DNA from: an uncultured Hyphomicrobiales bacterium
GTDB taxonomy: Bacteria; Pseudomonadota; Alphaproteobacteria; Rhizobiales; Beijerinckiaceae
Direction: 5' to 3'
Length of the DNA stretch: 64,000 bases
NCBI GenBank assembly: GCA_903847605.1
Contig: CAINED010000080.1
Coordinates: forward strand, 1-64,000
Positions 46,456 through 56,465 of this stretch are shown piece by piece. Position numbers and translations under genes: made by a program. Below the pieces are notes generated by a model that ran no database searches, was not told the DNA's origin, and saw only the letters and a program-made list of their open reading frames with translations. Each line of letters begins with the position of its first letter. Position 1 is the stretch's first letter.

Positions 46456-47871
46456 TTACTTGATCTGAAGGTTGAAATCGAGCGGCGGCAGTTCGTTGCC
46501 GATGGGGATTTCGATCTTCACCTTGTCGAGATCGATCTTCTGCGCCTTCCCGAGCCAGTACGTGACCGATTGCGGCCACCAGATCACGATGATCACCAGC
46601 ATCACCTGCATGATCACCCAGGGTATTGCGCCAAGGTAAATGTCGGAACTCTTCACTTGCGGGGGCGCAATGCCGCGCAGGTAGAACAATGCAAAGCCGA
46701 AAGGCGGATGCATGAAAGAGGTCTGCATGTTCACGCAGATCAACACGCCGAACCAGATCAGGTCGATGCCCAGTTTCGCCGCCACCGGCGCGAGCAGCGG
46801 GATGACGATGAAGGCGATCTCGAAGAAATCGAGAAAGAAGGCGAGAAAGAAGATGAAGATGTTGACGAAGATCAGGAAGCCCACCTGACCGCCCGGCAGG
46901 CCGGACATCAGCCCCTCGATCCAGTGGCCGCCGCTCATGCCCTGAAAGACGAGGCTGAACACCGTCGAACCGATCAGGATGAACACGACCATGGACGTCA
47001 GCGTCATGGTCGAGGCCATGCCCTGCCGCACGAGTGGCCAGGTCAGGCGGCCATGGAGCGCGGCGAGCACCAGCGCGCCCACTGCGCCGAGCGCGCCAGC
47101 TTCGGTGGGCGTCGCCAGCCCCATGAAGATCGTGCCGAGAACCAGAAAGATCAGCACGATCGAAGGGATCATGCCCCACAGCACTCGGCCGATGAGCCCC
47201 CAGCCCATGGGCACGCGATCTTCCTTGGGAATGGGCGGCATCGCGCCGGGCCGGGTTAAGGCGACGAACATGATGTAGGCGAGGAAGATCAGGATCTGCA
47301 GGATCGAAGGGCCGATGGCGCCCTTGTACATATCGCCGACTGACTTGCCGAGCTGGTCGGCGAGAACCACGAGCACGAGCGAGGGCGGGATCAATTGCGT
47401 GATCGTGCCCGATGCCGCGATGACGCCCGTCGTCAGTTTCATGTCGTAGCCGTAGCGCATCATGACGGGCAGCGAGATGACGCCCATCGCGATGACGGAG
47501 GCGGCAACCGTGCCGGTGATCGCGCCGAGAATCGCGCCGACCAGAATGACGGCGACGGCGAGTCCGCCGGGCAGCGGGCCGAACAACTGGCCGGTGCCTT
47601 CGAGAAGATCTTCCGCAAGGCCGCATCGCTCGAGGATCGCGCCCATGAAGGTGAAGAACGGAATCGCTAGCAGCAATTCGTTCGAGATAATGCCGTGGAC
47701 ACGCAGCGGCAGCGCTTGCAGAAGCTGCCAGTCGAAGTGCCCGGTGAGGACGCCGAGCAGACCGAAGAAGAGGCCGACGGCGCCCAGTGAAAACGCGACC
47801 GGGAAGCCGATGACCATGAAGCAGATCATGCCCAAAAACATCAGCGGAGGCATTATGCCGTATGCAAACAT
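46456..47871 (-). CDS. TRAP transporter large permease (DctM family)
   Basis: The 12-helix ion-coupled channel subunit of a TRAP system, 471 residues, slightly longer than the classic 430. Signature segments are AFSLGAVGLFFGLLGVL, NELLLAIPFFTFMGAILERCG, GTITQLIPPSLVLVVLAD, and GLATPTEAGALGAVGALVL. It works with the small permease encoded 40 bp upstream on the same strand and probably the divergently oriented receptor. The last residues (LPPLDFNLQIK) are hydrophilic. Confidence 0.94.
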   Translation of the reverse strand: MFAYGIMPPLMFLGMICFMVIGFPVAFSLGAVGLFFGLLGVLTGHFDWQLLQALPLRVHGIISNELLLAIPFFTFMGAILERCGLAEDLLEGTGQLFGPLPGGLAVAVILVGAILGAITGTVAASVIAMGVISLPVMMRYGYDMKLTTGVIAASGTITQLIPPSLVLVVLADQLGKSVGDMYKGAIGPSILQILIFLAYIMFVALTRPGAMPPIPKEDRVPMGWGLIGRVLWGMIPSIVLIFLVLGTIFMGLATPTEAGALGAVGALVLAALHGRLTWPLVRQGMASTMTLTSMVVFILIGSTVFSLVFQGMSGGHWIEGLMSGLPGGQVGFLIFVNIFIFFLAFFLDFFEIAFIVIPLLAPVAAKLGIDLIWFGVLICVNMQTSFMHPPFGFALFYLRGIAPPQVKSSDIYLGAIPWVIMQVMLVIIVIWWPQSVTYWLGKAQKIDLDKVKIEIPIGNELPPLDFNLQIK

Positions 47872-47911
47872 CGTCCCGAACCCTATCCGAGGCTGAGCGT
47901 TTCGCAGACTT

Positions 47912-48451
47912 TCACTGCAGTGGCTTTTCGTATTTCGTTTCCAGTTCGATCACGCCCATCAGCGCCGCGGAGCGCTTGATGAATTCGGATATCGCCTGCA
48001 GCGTGAGCAGGAAGAATCCGATCGGGATGAGAATTTTGGCGGGCCACAGGGTAAGGCCGCCCGCATTCATCGAAACTTCGCCGGAGCGGAACGAAGTCAG
48101 GAAGATGGGAACGCTGAGGAAGATCATGAAGATCGTCACGGGCAACAGGAAGAACAGCATGCCCAGCGCGTCGATCCACAGCCGCTTGCGTTCGGACACT
48201 ATGGAATAGACAACGTCCACCCGCACATGTTCGTTTCGCTTGAGCGTGTAGGAGGCGCCGAACAAAACGACCGCGCCGAAAAGATACCACTGGATCTCGA
48301 GGAACGCGTTCGTACTGAAGCTGAACACGTAACGCATGATCGCATTGCCCGCGCTGATCAGGCAGACGATGAGGATCAGATAGTCGCACAAATGACCGAT
48401 GCGCTCGTTCATTTTGTCGATCAGACCGCTCAGACGAAGCAATGCCGCCAT
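47912..48451 (-). CDS. TRAP transporter small permease (DctQ family)
   Basis: The 4-helix small membrane subunit, 179 residues from the ATG at 48451, where GGAGGT gives an ideal ribosome site; the frame is open to 48481. Helices include YLILIVCLISAGNAIMRY, QWYLFGAVVLFGASYTLKRNEHVRVDVVY (the conserved W...HVRVD pattern of DctQ), LWIDALGMLFFLLPVTIF, and IGFFLLTLQAISEFIKR. It forms an operon with the large permease. Confidence 0.92.
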   Translation of the reverse strand: MAALLRLSGLIDKMNERIGHLCDYLILIVCLISAGNAIMRYVFSFSTNAFLEIQWYLFGAVVLFGASYTLKRNEHVRVDVVYSIVSERKRLWIDALGMLFFLLPVTIFMIFLSVPIFLTSFRSGEVSMNAGGLTLWPAKILIPIGFFLLTLQAISEFIKRSAALMGVIELETKYEKPLQ

Positions 48452-48579
48452 TCTTACCTCCGGCGCTTGTGAAGGCGCCAAGCGTCATCAATACTGCCGC
48501 CGGAGGCCCTCGCCCATTCATCTTTCGTTAGCATTCCGCCCATGCGCCCGCCAGCCCCGGGTGAGCCCGCGTTGGGCTG

Positions 48580-49479
48580 TCACGATCTGGCGCGGCGCAT
48601 CGCCCGTTCCCTGTGCATCATGTAGAGGCCGCAACCCACAACGAGAGCAATGCCGGCAAGCGCGATCTCGTCTGGCACCTGCCCCCACACCAGCCATCCC
48701 ACGAAGATCGCGAACGGCACGCTGGCGAAGCGGAACGGCGCGACCGCCGAGGTTTCCGCGGTGCGATAGGCGAGAATGAGGAAATGGCTGCCGAGCGCCA
48801 CCGAAACGGCCGCTGCAACGAGCACCAGCCAGATGAAGGGCGTCGGCATCACCCAGGTCTCGAAGGGCGCGAGCAGAATGCCGCCGATGGTCATGCCGCC
48901 AGTCGCCGAAAGCGTAACGATCTGCGAGGGCACGCCGGAGGGAATCATGCGCGTCGAGAGATCGCGACCCGTCGCCATGAAGGCGGCGAACAGCGCAAGG
49001 CCGAGCGCCGGATCGAAAGTTTGCGGCGCGGGCTTCAGGATCATGGCGACGCCGGCGAGGCCGAGAACAACCGCGATCCAGCGCTGCCAGCCGACATCCT
49101 CTTTCCAGACCAGCGCGGCGAAGATCGTCATCAGGATCGGGCCGGATTGCAGGATGCTGAACACATCCGCGAAGGGGGCGCGGCTCAGCGCCACCACATA
49201 GGCCGTGATGAAGAGTATCTCGAAACTCATCCGGCGCAGGATTGGAAAGCGCAGGATATGGCTCATGTCGCCGAGCGGCCCCTGCGCGCGCAGATAGGCG
49301 AACATCAGCGCTGTCGCCATCACACCACGCACGGCGATGATCTCCGATGGCGGCAGAGTCGCCGTCGCGACTTTCATCAGCGAATCCGTCGCCGTGAAGA
49401 AGGCCATTGCCGCCAGCATGGCGAGAATGCCGCGCGTGTTCATCTGCGCGCGCGCCGCGCCATCGTCGCCTGTCGTCAC
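48580..49479 (-). CDS. EamA/DMT family transporter
   Basis: Ten-helix drug/metabolite transporter of 299 residues. Two EamA repeats are visible: ILAMLAAMAFFTATDSLMKV...ALSRAPFADVFSILQSGPILMTIFAALVWKEDV and GLALFAAFMATGRDLSTR...AAVSVALGSHFLILAYRTAETSAVAPFRF. The latter (AVAPF..VPFA) is the usual C-terminal EamA ending. Substrate unknown. An alternative start is the internal ATG 12 codons down. Confidence 0.9.
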   Translation of the reverse strand: MTTGDDGAARAQMNTRGILAMLAAMAFFTATDSLMKVATATLPPSEIIAVRGVMATALMFAYLRAQGPLGDMSHILRFPILRRMSFEILFITAYVVALSRAPFADVFSILQSGPILMTIFAALVWKEDVGWQRWIAVVLGLAGVAMILKPAPQTFDPALGLALFAAFMATGRDLSTRMIPSGVPSQIVTLSATGGMTIGGILLAPFETWVMPTPFIWLVLVAAAVSVALGSHFLILAYRTAETSAVAPFRFASVPFAIFVGWLVWGQVPDEIALAGIALVVGCGLYMMHRERAMRRARS

Positions 49480-49523
49480 GGATATTCCTCGCCTGCTGCG
49501 TCCGTCCTATCAGGCAGCCGGGA

Positions 49524-50459
49524 TCAAAGGAAAGAGACTGTGACGATGACCGTGTCCGAATAGGTCCCGGGCGGCGGCGTCGCTTGCGGCGGGATGCGCC
49601 CGTAGACGGTGTGGGAAATCGCGGAAGCCGTCCCGGTGCCGGGATCTGTGTTGACGCCGTCGGTGCTGCCCCAACCCTGCGAACGGCCGCTGTCGCGGTA
49701 AAGACCGTAGGTGATCTGGTTCGCGCCCAGCGTCATCTTGCGCTGCGTCGGATCGCTTGCCGCGGCGTTCCCGCCGCTGAGCCGCACATGATAGGGCGTC
49801 GTGTTCGTGCAGGTGACGCTGACCGTGCTGGTCGCGTCATTGTTGGTTGTAAGGAAATTCGTGTTGTTGAAGGTGAGGTTGGTCGCTGTCGCATTGCAAC
49901 TCGAGACGACGGTGCCCGACACGTTGAAATTGAAAGTCGCAAGAACCGTGGTCGGGCAGGGCGGAGGTGTCGCACCGGTATAGGTCTGCCCGGTCACAGA
50001 AACCGTCATCGTTGTCGAATAGGCTGCCGGAACGGCCGTCTGCTGGCTGCCGGCGACCGTGCCGTAATAGGGTGTCGTTGCCGAGGGCGAGGTTCTGCGC
50101 AGGAGTACCTGGATCAGCCCCGTGCCGCTGGTTCCCCAGGTTATCGTGCGACCGCTGTCCACATAGGCCTGGAAGCGCAGGCGGTTGGCGCCCGAGCCCA
50201 TCTGCCGCCAGCCGCCAGAGGTCGGATAGGTGCCGTTGTCGAGGGCGTAGCATAGCTGCACGCGCGTGGAGCCGGTGATGCCGGTGCAGGAACTCGCGAT
50301 TGAACTCGCCGAATCGAAGGAAGCGCCCGGCAAAACATCCATGTTGGTGGCAAAGGCGAGGTTATTGAACGTCACCGAGCACGTTTGCGCATGGGCGGGC
50401 GCAGACGGCAGAAATGCTCCTGCAATCAGGCCAAACAGCAATGCGCGCAGCGGATGCAT
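49524..50459 (-). CDS. Two-domain spore coat U/pilin protein, probable tip adhesin of the Csu-like pilus
   Basis: A 311-residue exported protein with Sec signal (PLRALLFGLIAGAFLPSAPAHA) and two SCPU domains: about 27-165 (CSVTFNNLAFATNMDVL to TTMTVSVTG) and about 178-311 (NFNVSGTVVSSCNAT to YSDTVIVTVSFL). Each has the paired Cys typical of the family. In the archaic Csu pilus the two-domain tip subunit CsuE has this layout and ends the operon, as here. Last gene of the cluster, 129 bp beyond the usher stop. Confidence 0.85.
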   Translation of the reverse strand: MHPLRALLFGLIAGAFLPSAPAHAQTCSVTFNNLAFATNMDVLPGASFDSASSIASSCTGITGSTRVQLCYALDNGTYPTSGGWRQMGSGANRLRFQAYVDSGRTITWGTSGTGLIQVLLRRTSPSATTPYYGTVAGSQQTAVPAAYSTTMTVSVTGQTYTGATPPPCPTTVLATFNFNVSGTVVSSCNATATNLTFNNTNFLTTNNDATSTVSVTCTNTTPYHVRLSGGNAAASDPTQRKMTLGANQITYGLYRDSGRSQGWGSTDGVNTDPGTGTASAISHTVYGRIPPQATPPPGTYSDTVIVTVSFL

Positions 50460-50588
50460 CTTCGAAATGCGCTGTCCAGATCAACGGTCGCGGCCGCCGC
50501 GCCGGGCTAAGGCGCGGTAACGCAGCGTTAACATTGACCAGCGGATGGTAAACGAAGGTTTAAAACCTGTTCCGAATTGTCACAGCCG

Positions 50589-53027
50589 TCATCGGCAGAC
50601 GACCTTGTCGATCACGACCTGCTGGCCGGCGGCGGGCTGATAGGGGAAGGTCGCGGTGCAAGCGCCGCGCTCGGTCTCTATGGTCGCCGTATTCGACGCG
50701 GCGAGATTCCTGACATAGGCCTGCCCGTCGTAGCCGACGATGAAGGCTTCGCCTCCGGCTGCCAGCCGTCCGCGCAGTCCCGCGCGCAGGTGCTTGCCGT
50801 CAGCCCCATAGAAGATGACGAGCCCGGCGTTCTGCGAAGCGTGTTTGGCGAAGTTGACGACGACACCGGCCTTCGCCACTGGCGCGACCTTCTGATGCGT
50901 GGCGGAGACATCGTAATTCGCCGGCATTTTCGCCGGATCGATGGCGATGGAATTGGCCTCGAAGGGCCGAAGGTCGGTCACCATCTTCTTGCCGAACATA
51001 TTGGTGCGGCCGATTTCCCGGTTGTCCTGCAGGATGGGGATATCGGGCTTGCCGGCGTCCACGACCGCAAAGCTGCTCGTCACCTTGTTGCCGAGGAAGA
51101 CGCCGCCGCCCATGACAGCGACCGATCCGTCGTAGCTGAGGTTGCCCTCGGCGCGTCCGGCATATTGCTGCACCTGCCCGCCGATCTGGCCATAGCTGCT
51201 GCGATAGCTCGCCTGCGCCATGCGATAGGGATTTGCGCCTTCGACGTCGCGAATACGCCAGCCGTAGGTGTTGTCGGCGAGCGGCTGCGGCTTTGAAAAC
51301 TCGAGCGAGCCGCCAAGCCCGTTCTTCGGATCGAAGGTGACGCCCGAAGTCGCATAGATACCCGGCAGGATCGGCACGTTGAGGCCCGCGAATATGCCGC
51401 GCGAGCGCGTCGTGCCGAAATCGGCGAAAGCCGTGACGAAGAGATTGGCCTTCAGCGGCATCGGGCGGCTGTAGGAGAGGGTGGCGATCCTGTTGCGCTG
51501 GCCGTTGTCCTGCTGCGCATTGATGAAGCTGACGGTGACATTGCCCGGATCGAACTTCAGCGGCGCGCTGATGCTGACGCGATCGAGCGCTCGTGGCGGA
51601 TTGACGCTCGAGAATGCGCCGATTGAGGGTATGACGGGACCGCCCGGCAGTTGCACGACATTCTGCTGCGGTTCGAGTCTGGCCGTGACGGCGGCGAGAT
51701 CTCGATAGCCGCCGAACGTGCGCTGGCTCGCGGCGCTTACCGAGAACCAGCCGAACTGTGCGTCCCAGCCAAGATAGGCCTGTGCGCCGCGATGATCCCC
51801 CGCCTTGCTGCCGGTCGCCGCCGCCGAAAACGTGCCGTATTTTCCCAGGCTGACGATGGTCCCGATCCCGAGATTGGCGAGGCCCGCGCCGCCTTCCGCA
51901 TGCGCTTCGAGCGTAAGCCACGGATTGATGCCGCGCCTCAACGTGGCGGAGCCTATGGGGCGTTTGTCGTAATCGTCCGAAAGGATGCCGAAGTTGCGGC
52001 GTGCGAAACCCGCCTCGACGGAGAAATCGAAGAGGCCCGGTCGCAGCAGTCTTATGGGGTTCGACAAGGGCATCGTCGTTTCCGTTTCGCGTCCCGTCGC
52101 GTCGCGCACGACGACGCGCGCATCTCCCGCGCCTGCCATCAGCGGAAGATTTGAAAGGCGATAGGGCCCGCTGCCGACATCCTGCGAATAGGCCTTCAAT
52201 CCATTGATGAACACATCGACGGTCGATGGCGCCGCCGCCGAGCCGCTGACAACGGGAATGGGTCGCGTGACGATATCAGAGCGCAAGGTGAAATCGCGCT
52301 GGATCTGCGCGCCGCCCATGCGAACGGGTCTTGTCCAGTTCGTGCCGTTGGAGATGAAGTCGCCGGCGCGCGCCGTGATCGCGCTGTCCGAAAGCGAAAA
52401 CGTATAGGTGGATTCGAGGCGCAATATATTCGCGCCCTCGCGATAAAGTGTCGTTCCGATAATCGCTGTCTGACTGAACACGCCGAGCTTGCTGAAGGCG
52501 CGCGCGTCGAAAGAAATATTGCCGCCCGAGAATTGCAGGCGCTTGTTGAGATTGTCCTGAAAGGTTCCGCCGAACAGGGAATAGTTGAGCAGAAAGCCGG
52601 GATCGACAGTGGGAGTGGGCGGACGTTCGCTGCGGCGCGCATCGTATTCACGCGCCTGTCGCTGTTCGTCGGTGAGATTGAATATGAGCTTCTGTTCGGT
52701 CTCGTCGCGGCGGAAAGAATATCCGAGCTGGCTGATCAAGACTTCCTGTTCCGGCGGTCCGGTTCCGGGCACCCTGACGCCGGCGATTTCCAGTTCGCTG
52801 CGTTTCGTCGTGAGTTTTTGCGAAGCCGGATCGTAGGTCACCTCGATATTCTGGCGCGTGGTTGTGTCGTTGATGATGACTTCGAGATGTTCGGTGCGCG
52901 GGCGCTGCGCGAGCGAAGGATCGATTTGAATAGGCTTCAGCGCGTCCTGCGCGATGGCGCAGGCGCTCTGAAGCGCGATGAAGGCGCTAACCCCGAGAGG
53001 GAGGTATCTAGCGCGCCAGTGAGGCAT
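50589..53027 (-). CDS. Outer-membrane fimbrial usher (archaic chaperone-usher type)
   Basis: Outer-membrane pore of 812 residues that assembles and secretes pilus subunits. A signal peptide is followed by an N-terminal domain with DTTTRQNIEVTYDP and FRRDETEQKLIFNL, then a long beta-barrel with GAGDARVVVRDATGRET and GIYATSGVTFDPKNGLGG, and C-terminal domains ending TFPYQPAAGQQVVIDKVVCR. This matches the CsuD/usher type with the plug region near GQAYVRN. Its start overlaps the chaperone stop by 20 bp, so the two are coupled. Confidence 0.9.
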   Translation of the reverse strand: MPHWRARYLPLGVSAFIALQSACAIAQDALKPIQIDPSLAQRPRTEHLEVIINDTTTRQNIEVTYDPASQKLTTKRSELEIAGVRVPGTGPPEQEVLISQLGYSFRRDETEQKLIFNLTDEQRQAREYDARRSERPPTPTVDPGFLLNYSLFGGTFQDNLNKRLQFSGGNISFDARAFSKLGVFSQTAIIGTTLYREGANILRLESTYTFSLSDSAITARAGDFISNGTNWTRPVRMGGAQIQRDFTLRSDIVTRPIPVVSGSAAAPSTVDVFINGLKAYSQDVGSGPYRLSNLPLMAGAGDARVVVRDATGRETETTMPLSNPIRLLRPGLFDFSVEAGFARRNFGILSDDYDKRPIGSATLRRGINPWLTLEAHAEGGAGLANLGIGTIVSLGKYGTFSAAATGSKAGDHRGAQAYLGWDAQFGWFSVSAASQRTFGGYRDLAAVTARLEPQQNVVQLPGGPVIPSIGAFSSVNPPRALDRVSISAPLKFDPGNVTVSFINAQQDNGQRNRIATLSYSRPMPLKANLFVTAFADFGTTRSRGIFAGLNVPILPGIYATSGVTFDPKNGLGGSLEFSKPQPLADNTYGWRIRDVEGANPYRMAQASYRSSYGQIGGQVQQYAGRAEGNLSYDGSVAVMGGGVFLGNKVTSSFAVVDAGKPDIPILQDNREIGRTNMFGKKMVTDLRPFEANSIAIDPAKMPANYDVSATHQKVAPVAKAGVVVNFAKHASQNAGLVIFYGADGKHLRAGLRGRLAAGGEAFIVGYDGQAYVRNLAASNTATIETERGACTATFPYQPAAGQQVVIDKVVCR

Positions 53028-53694
53028 TCAGCCTGCCTTGATCGGTGTCGGCCGACAAAGCGCCTGAAGGGTTCGCGTTGCGCGGAAGGTCGAAGTAACG
53101 CGTCGAACGTCCGAGCACGTAACCCTGCAGGCCCTTGCCGAGCTTGAGATTGCCGACGGTGAGATTGGCGATGCGCAGATGAACGTCGCCGTTGTTGGTT
53201 GCGACAAGCATCCGCTTGCCGCCGACCATGCGCACGCTCCAGGAGACCTGCGGTTTCGACGCTTCCGGCGAAATCACGAACAGCGGCAGGGCGTAGCGGA
53301 TCGCAATGGTGATGCCGACGTTCTGGACGCGATTGGCGTCGGGGATCTCGTCGACCACGACGCGATAGCTTTCCTCGCCCTGCACTGGAGCGTTGGTCGC
53401 GCGCAGCAGGCGGATGTGCATCTCGCCGTTTGAAGGCAGCGTCGCGATGGGCGGCGAGACAATGACGTTTCGCGTTTCTGCGAAATTGTCCTTTCCATTG
53501 ACATTCGACCACTGGAACACCCGGACCTGCGCATTCATCGGCCGCGGGCCATTGTTGCGCAGTGTGAGCCGGGCCGTGTTGCCGGGATGGATCACGTCGA
53601 GCCGGATCGGCGAGACGGACAACGACGCGGCGGAGCCGGGGGCAGGGGATAGGCTGGCGAGCAGCAGCGCCAGCAAGACAAAAGGTCGGATCAT
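53008..53694 (-). CDS. Periplasmic fimbrial chaperone (PapD-like)
   Basis: A 228-residue chaperone from the ATG at 53694 (Sec signal MIRPFVLLALLLASLSPAPGSAA). The first Ig-like domain shows SLSVSPIRLDVIHPGNTARLTLRNNG and IRLLRATNAPVQGEESYRVVVDEIP, the conserved G1-type strand and Arg/Lys pair of the family. The second domain includes ANLTVGNLKLGKGLQGYVLGRST. It stabilises pilin subunits by donor-strand complementation and hands them to the usher. A 26-residue upstream extension is rejected. Confidence 0.9.
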   Translation of the reverse strand: MIRPFVLLALLLASLSPAPGSAASLSVSPIRLDVIHPGNTARLTLRNNGPRPMNAQVRVFQWSNVNGKDNFAETRNVIVSPPIATLPSNGEMHIRLLRATNAPVQGEESYRVVVDEIPDANRVQNVGITIAIRYALPLFVISPEASKPQVSWSVRMVGGKRMLVATNNGDVHLRIANLTVGNLKLGKGLQGYVLGRSTRYFDLPRNANPSGALSADTDQGRLNASLAR

Positions 53695-54010
53695 CGCTCT
53701 GCTGTTCCGAAAAGGTGTGTGAAAACGAAGGGATACGCGAACGCAACAGGGCGGTCCGGCGAGCGCGGCCACGCCAACGCGCGCCGGAAAACGCCAAGCG
53801 CGCCACAGGCGATTCGCCTGGAGCGCATCGGGAACTCTGCCCTAGCGTAAGCGTGGGAAAAAGAGGAAAGTTACTGATTTCGTTGAAGAAAGTGAGAAAT
53901 ATTTTTGTGGTTGACGATGTAATCTTAACCGCAAATTAACCAAGCCCGGAGCTTCGCCATGGCCGCGATTCTCCGGACTTAATTGTTCCAGGCCTCAGAA
54001 GCCCAAGACG
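53695..54010. other. Intergenic region within the pilus cluster
   Basis: 316 bp between the pilin and chaperone genes. It is more A+T-rich than its surroundings around 53860-53945 and could carry a terminator-weakened junction or a second promoter for chaperone-usher genes. No hairpin with T-run and no plausible small gene were found. Confidence 0.5.
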
Positions 54011-54499
54011 TCAGAAGTCGACGTGCATCGTGACGGTGTCGGTATAGGTGCCGGGTGTCACGGGCGACCAAGAATTGATGTGGAAGTTGATCGCCGTCGT
54101 CTGCTGCGCGCCCGAACCGGTACCGGAATAGCCGGTGCCAGCCGTATTCCCGATCGGCGTCGTGCCCTGGCGGATCTGGTAACCGATGCTCTCGGCGCTA
54201 TTGACCATGATCCGGTTGGTATTGCCGGTCACGGTGTTCGCGCTGGTGAAGTAGATATTATACGGCGTCGTGTTCGTGCAGGTCACGACCATGTTGCCGC
54301 TGACATCGGAAGGCGCCGTGGCGGTGCCGGCGACCGAGCCGAAGTTGATGGTGCCTGTCGGGCTGCCGGTGTCGATGTTGCAACCGGCGGTGACGGTAAC
54401 CTGAACGGTGAACGGTGTGCCGGAGGTTGTCGCGGCATACGCAATGCCACTCGATACGGCCGCCAAAACTGCCGCGGCGGCGAGACTACGCACTAACAT
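54011..54499 (-). CDS. Spore coat U domain pilin, probable major Csu-like subunit
   Basis: A 162-residue exported subunit with a signal (VRSLAAAAVLAAVSSGIAYA). The single SCPU domain runs FTVQVTVTAGCNIDTGS to TYTDTVTMHVDF, with Cys pair at CNID and VTCTNTTPYNIYF. It is the first gene of the cluster, as CsuA/B is in the archaic pilus, and probably polymerises by donor-strand exchange. GGAGC precedes the ATG. Confidence 0.88.
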   Translation of the reverse strand: MLVRSLAAAAVLAAVSSGIAYAATTSGTPFTVQVTVTAGCNIDTGSPTGTINFGSVAGTATAPSDVSGNMVVTCTNTTPYNIYFTSANTVTGNTNRIMVNSAESIGYQIRQGTTPIGNTAGTGYSGTGSGAQQTTAINFHINSWSPVTPGTYTDTVTMHVDF

Positions 54500-54670
54500 G
54501 AAAAGCTCCTCGAGACGGACGGAAGGTCAAGCTGTGACCGAGCGTCAACATCTCGCATTAAGCTTACCAATCGGTTGAAAAATGCGTTGGAAATGTCAGG
54601 CAGCAGAACAAACGCTGCTGATTGTGCAGGCATCTGCGCCGTTCTGAAACAATCTGGAGGCTGCCCCGAT

Positions 54671-55732
54671 TTACCCGCCGGTAACACTCATGTGGCGGCC
54701 GACGGCCGGTTGGCGTGTGACGCGGTCGATGATGAAATCATGGCCTTTCGGCTTGCGCAGGATCGCGCGGTCGATGGCCTCGTAGAGTAGGTCGTTCGAT
54801 TCCGAAGCGCGCAACGGCGCGCGCAAATCGGCCGCATCCTCCTGACCGAGGCACATGTAGAGCGTGCCCGTGCAGGTGAGGCGCACGCGGTTGCAGCTTT
54901 CGCAGAAATTATGGGTCAGCGGCGTGATGAAGCCGAGCCGTCCGCCGGTCTCCTTCACTGTCACGTATCGCGCCGGACCGCCGGTCTGGTAATCGCTGTC
55001 CTGCAGTGTGAACTGATCCAGCAGTTGTGCACGCACCTGCGACAGCGGCAGATACTGATCGACGCGCGCGGATTCGATTTCGCCCAGCGGCATGACTTCG
55101 ATGAAGGTCATGTCCATGCCGCGCCCATGCGCCCAGCGGATCATCGACGCGAATTCGTCCTCGTTGAAATTCTTCAGCGCGACGGCGTTGATCTTGATGG
55201 CGAGGCCTGCGTCCTGCGCGGCGTCGATGCCTTTCAGGACGGTCGTCAGATCGCCCCATCGTGTGATCGCGCGGAAGCGATCGGGATCGAGCGTATCGAG
55301 CGAAACATTGATGCGCCGTACGCCATGAGCATAAAGATCCTTGGCGAAACGCGCGAGTTGCGAGCCGTTCGTGGTGACGGTGATCTCTTCCAGAGCGCCG
55401 CTGTCAAGGTGGCGCGAGAGGGAAGCGAATAATGTCATGATATTGCGGCGCACGAGAGGTTCGCCGCCGGTGATGCGGATCTTGCGCGTGCCACGCGCCA
55501 CGAATGCCGAGCAAAGCCGGTCGAGTTCCTCCAGCGTCAGCAGATCGCGCTTCGGCAGGAAGGTCATGTCTTCCGACATGCAATACACGCAGCGGAAATC
55601 ACAGCGGTCGGTGACGGAAACACGGATATAGCTGACCTGCCGACCGAACGGGTCAATCAGCGGCTTCTCCATCAGCGCTGGCGCTATGCCTTGCATTCCC
55701 TTGTTCCGTTTCCGTTTGCTTCCGCAGGCCAT
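54671..55732 (-). CDS. moaA: GTP 3',8-cyclase (molybdenum cofactor biosynthesis protein A)
   Basis: Radical SAM enzyme starting molybdopterin synthesis by converting GTP to 3',8-cyclo-GTP. 353 residues from 55732; internal ATGs at 55696 and 55672 are possible and would match the usual length better. The first cluster motif is [10 protein letters not shown] (Cys44, 48, 51). The C-terminal cluster is [11 protein letters not shown] with a further Cys in TCTGTL. The chain ends in the conserved Gly-Gly (SVTGG). Other moa genes are not in the window. Confidence 0.95.
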   Translation of the reverse strand: MACGSKRKRNKGMQGIAPALMEKPLIDPFGRQVSYIRVSVTDRCDFRCVYCMSEDMTFLPKRDLLTLEELDRLCSAFVARGTRKIRITGGEPLVRRNIMTLFASLSRHLDSGALEEITVTTNGSQLARFAKDLYAHGVRRINVSLDTLDPDRFRAITRWGDLTTVLKGIDAAQDAGLAIKINAVALKNFNEDEFASMIRWAHGRGMDMTFIEVMPLGEIESARVDQYLPLSQVRAQLLDQFTLQDSDYQTGGPARYVTVKETGGRLGFITPLTHNFCESCNRVRLTCTGTLYMCLGQEDAADLRAPLRASESNDLLYEAIDRAILRKPKGHDFIIDRVTRQPAVGRHMSVTGG

Positions 55733-55825
55733 ATGCCGACCGGAGGATGCATACGCCCTATATATGGTGAAATATAGCGCTTTCCAACAGCGAGTTGCAG
55801 GGCGACGTGTTCCGCAAAAGAAAAA

Positions 55826-55847
55826 GGGCCGGGGATGAGCCCGGCCC
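55826..55847 (-). terminator. Rho-independent terminator
   Basis: Arms GGGCCGGG (55826-55833) and CCCGGCCC (55840-55847), GATGAG loop, preceded by an A-run that reads as TTTTTCTTTTG on the minus strand. It ends the L,D-transpeptidase gene. Confidence 0.88.
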
Positions 55848-55871
55848 GTCAGGAAGCTGTCGAGCTTCGGA

Positions 55872-56465
55872 TCAGTTCACGACAACGACTCGCGTGCCGA
55901 CACGAACGCGGCCGTAGAGATCGGTCACGTCGTCGTTGGTCATGCGGATGCAGCCGGAAGACACGGCCTGACCGATGGTCCAGGGCTCGTTGGAGCCATG
56001 GATGCGGTAGAGCGAAGAGCCGAGATAGAGTGCGCGCGCGCCGAGCGGATTGTCCGGGCCGCCCTTCATGTGGCGGGGCAGGTCGGGGCGGCGCTTGAGC
56101 ATTTGCGGCGGTGGTGTCCAGTCCGGCCACTCGGCCTTGCGCGTTACGGCCTTGGTGCCGGCCCAGGTGAAGCCCGGACGGCCGACGCCAACGCCGTAGC
56201 GTATGGCCTGACCATTGCCCAGCACGTAGTACATGCGACGCTCTTTCGTGGAAATCACGATCGTGCCCGGCGCGAAACGGCTGCTGTAGTTCACGGTTTC
56301 GCGGGGGACAGGATTCTCCTGCGGACGGCCGCTGGATGAAGCCGCGCCCGGCTGGTTGAAGATGGCCGAGAAGAAGGCGGCGGCAGTTTCCTGCGCCGAG
56401 GCCGCTGCAGCGGACACGAGTGCGCCGGCGATAACGGCGGAATAGATTTTTGTTCTGTTGAGCAT
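55872..56465 (-). CDS. L,D-transpeptidase (YkuD/ErfK family)
   Basis: A 197-residue exported enzyme forming 3-3 cross-links in peptidoglycan or attaching proteins to it. Sec signal [23 protein letters not shown]. The YkuD domain starts at about residue 66 ([20 protein letters not shown]) and the active site is the pair His156 ([10 protein letters not shown]) and Cys172 ([12 protein letters not shown]). Such small transpeptidases are numerous in this order, where 3-3 links dominate polar growth. Monocistronic with its own terminator. Confidence 0.93.
   Translation of the reverse strand: MLNRTKIYSAVIAGALVSAAAASAQETAAAFFSAIFNQPGAASSSGRPQENPVPRETVNYSSRFAPGTIVISTKERRMYYVLGNGQAIRYGVGVGRPGFTWAGTKAVTRKAEWPDWTPPPQMLKRRPDLPRHMKGGPDNPLGARALYLGSSLYRIHGSNEPWTIGQAVSSGCIRMTNDDVTDLYGRVRVGTRVVVVN

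Noticed and set aside
55733..55871. Possible molybdenum-cofactor riboswitch before moaA
   Set aside because: The region holds a terminator for the neighbouring gene and no recognisable Moco RNA element; such elements are also not expected in this class.
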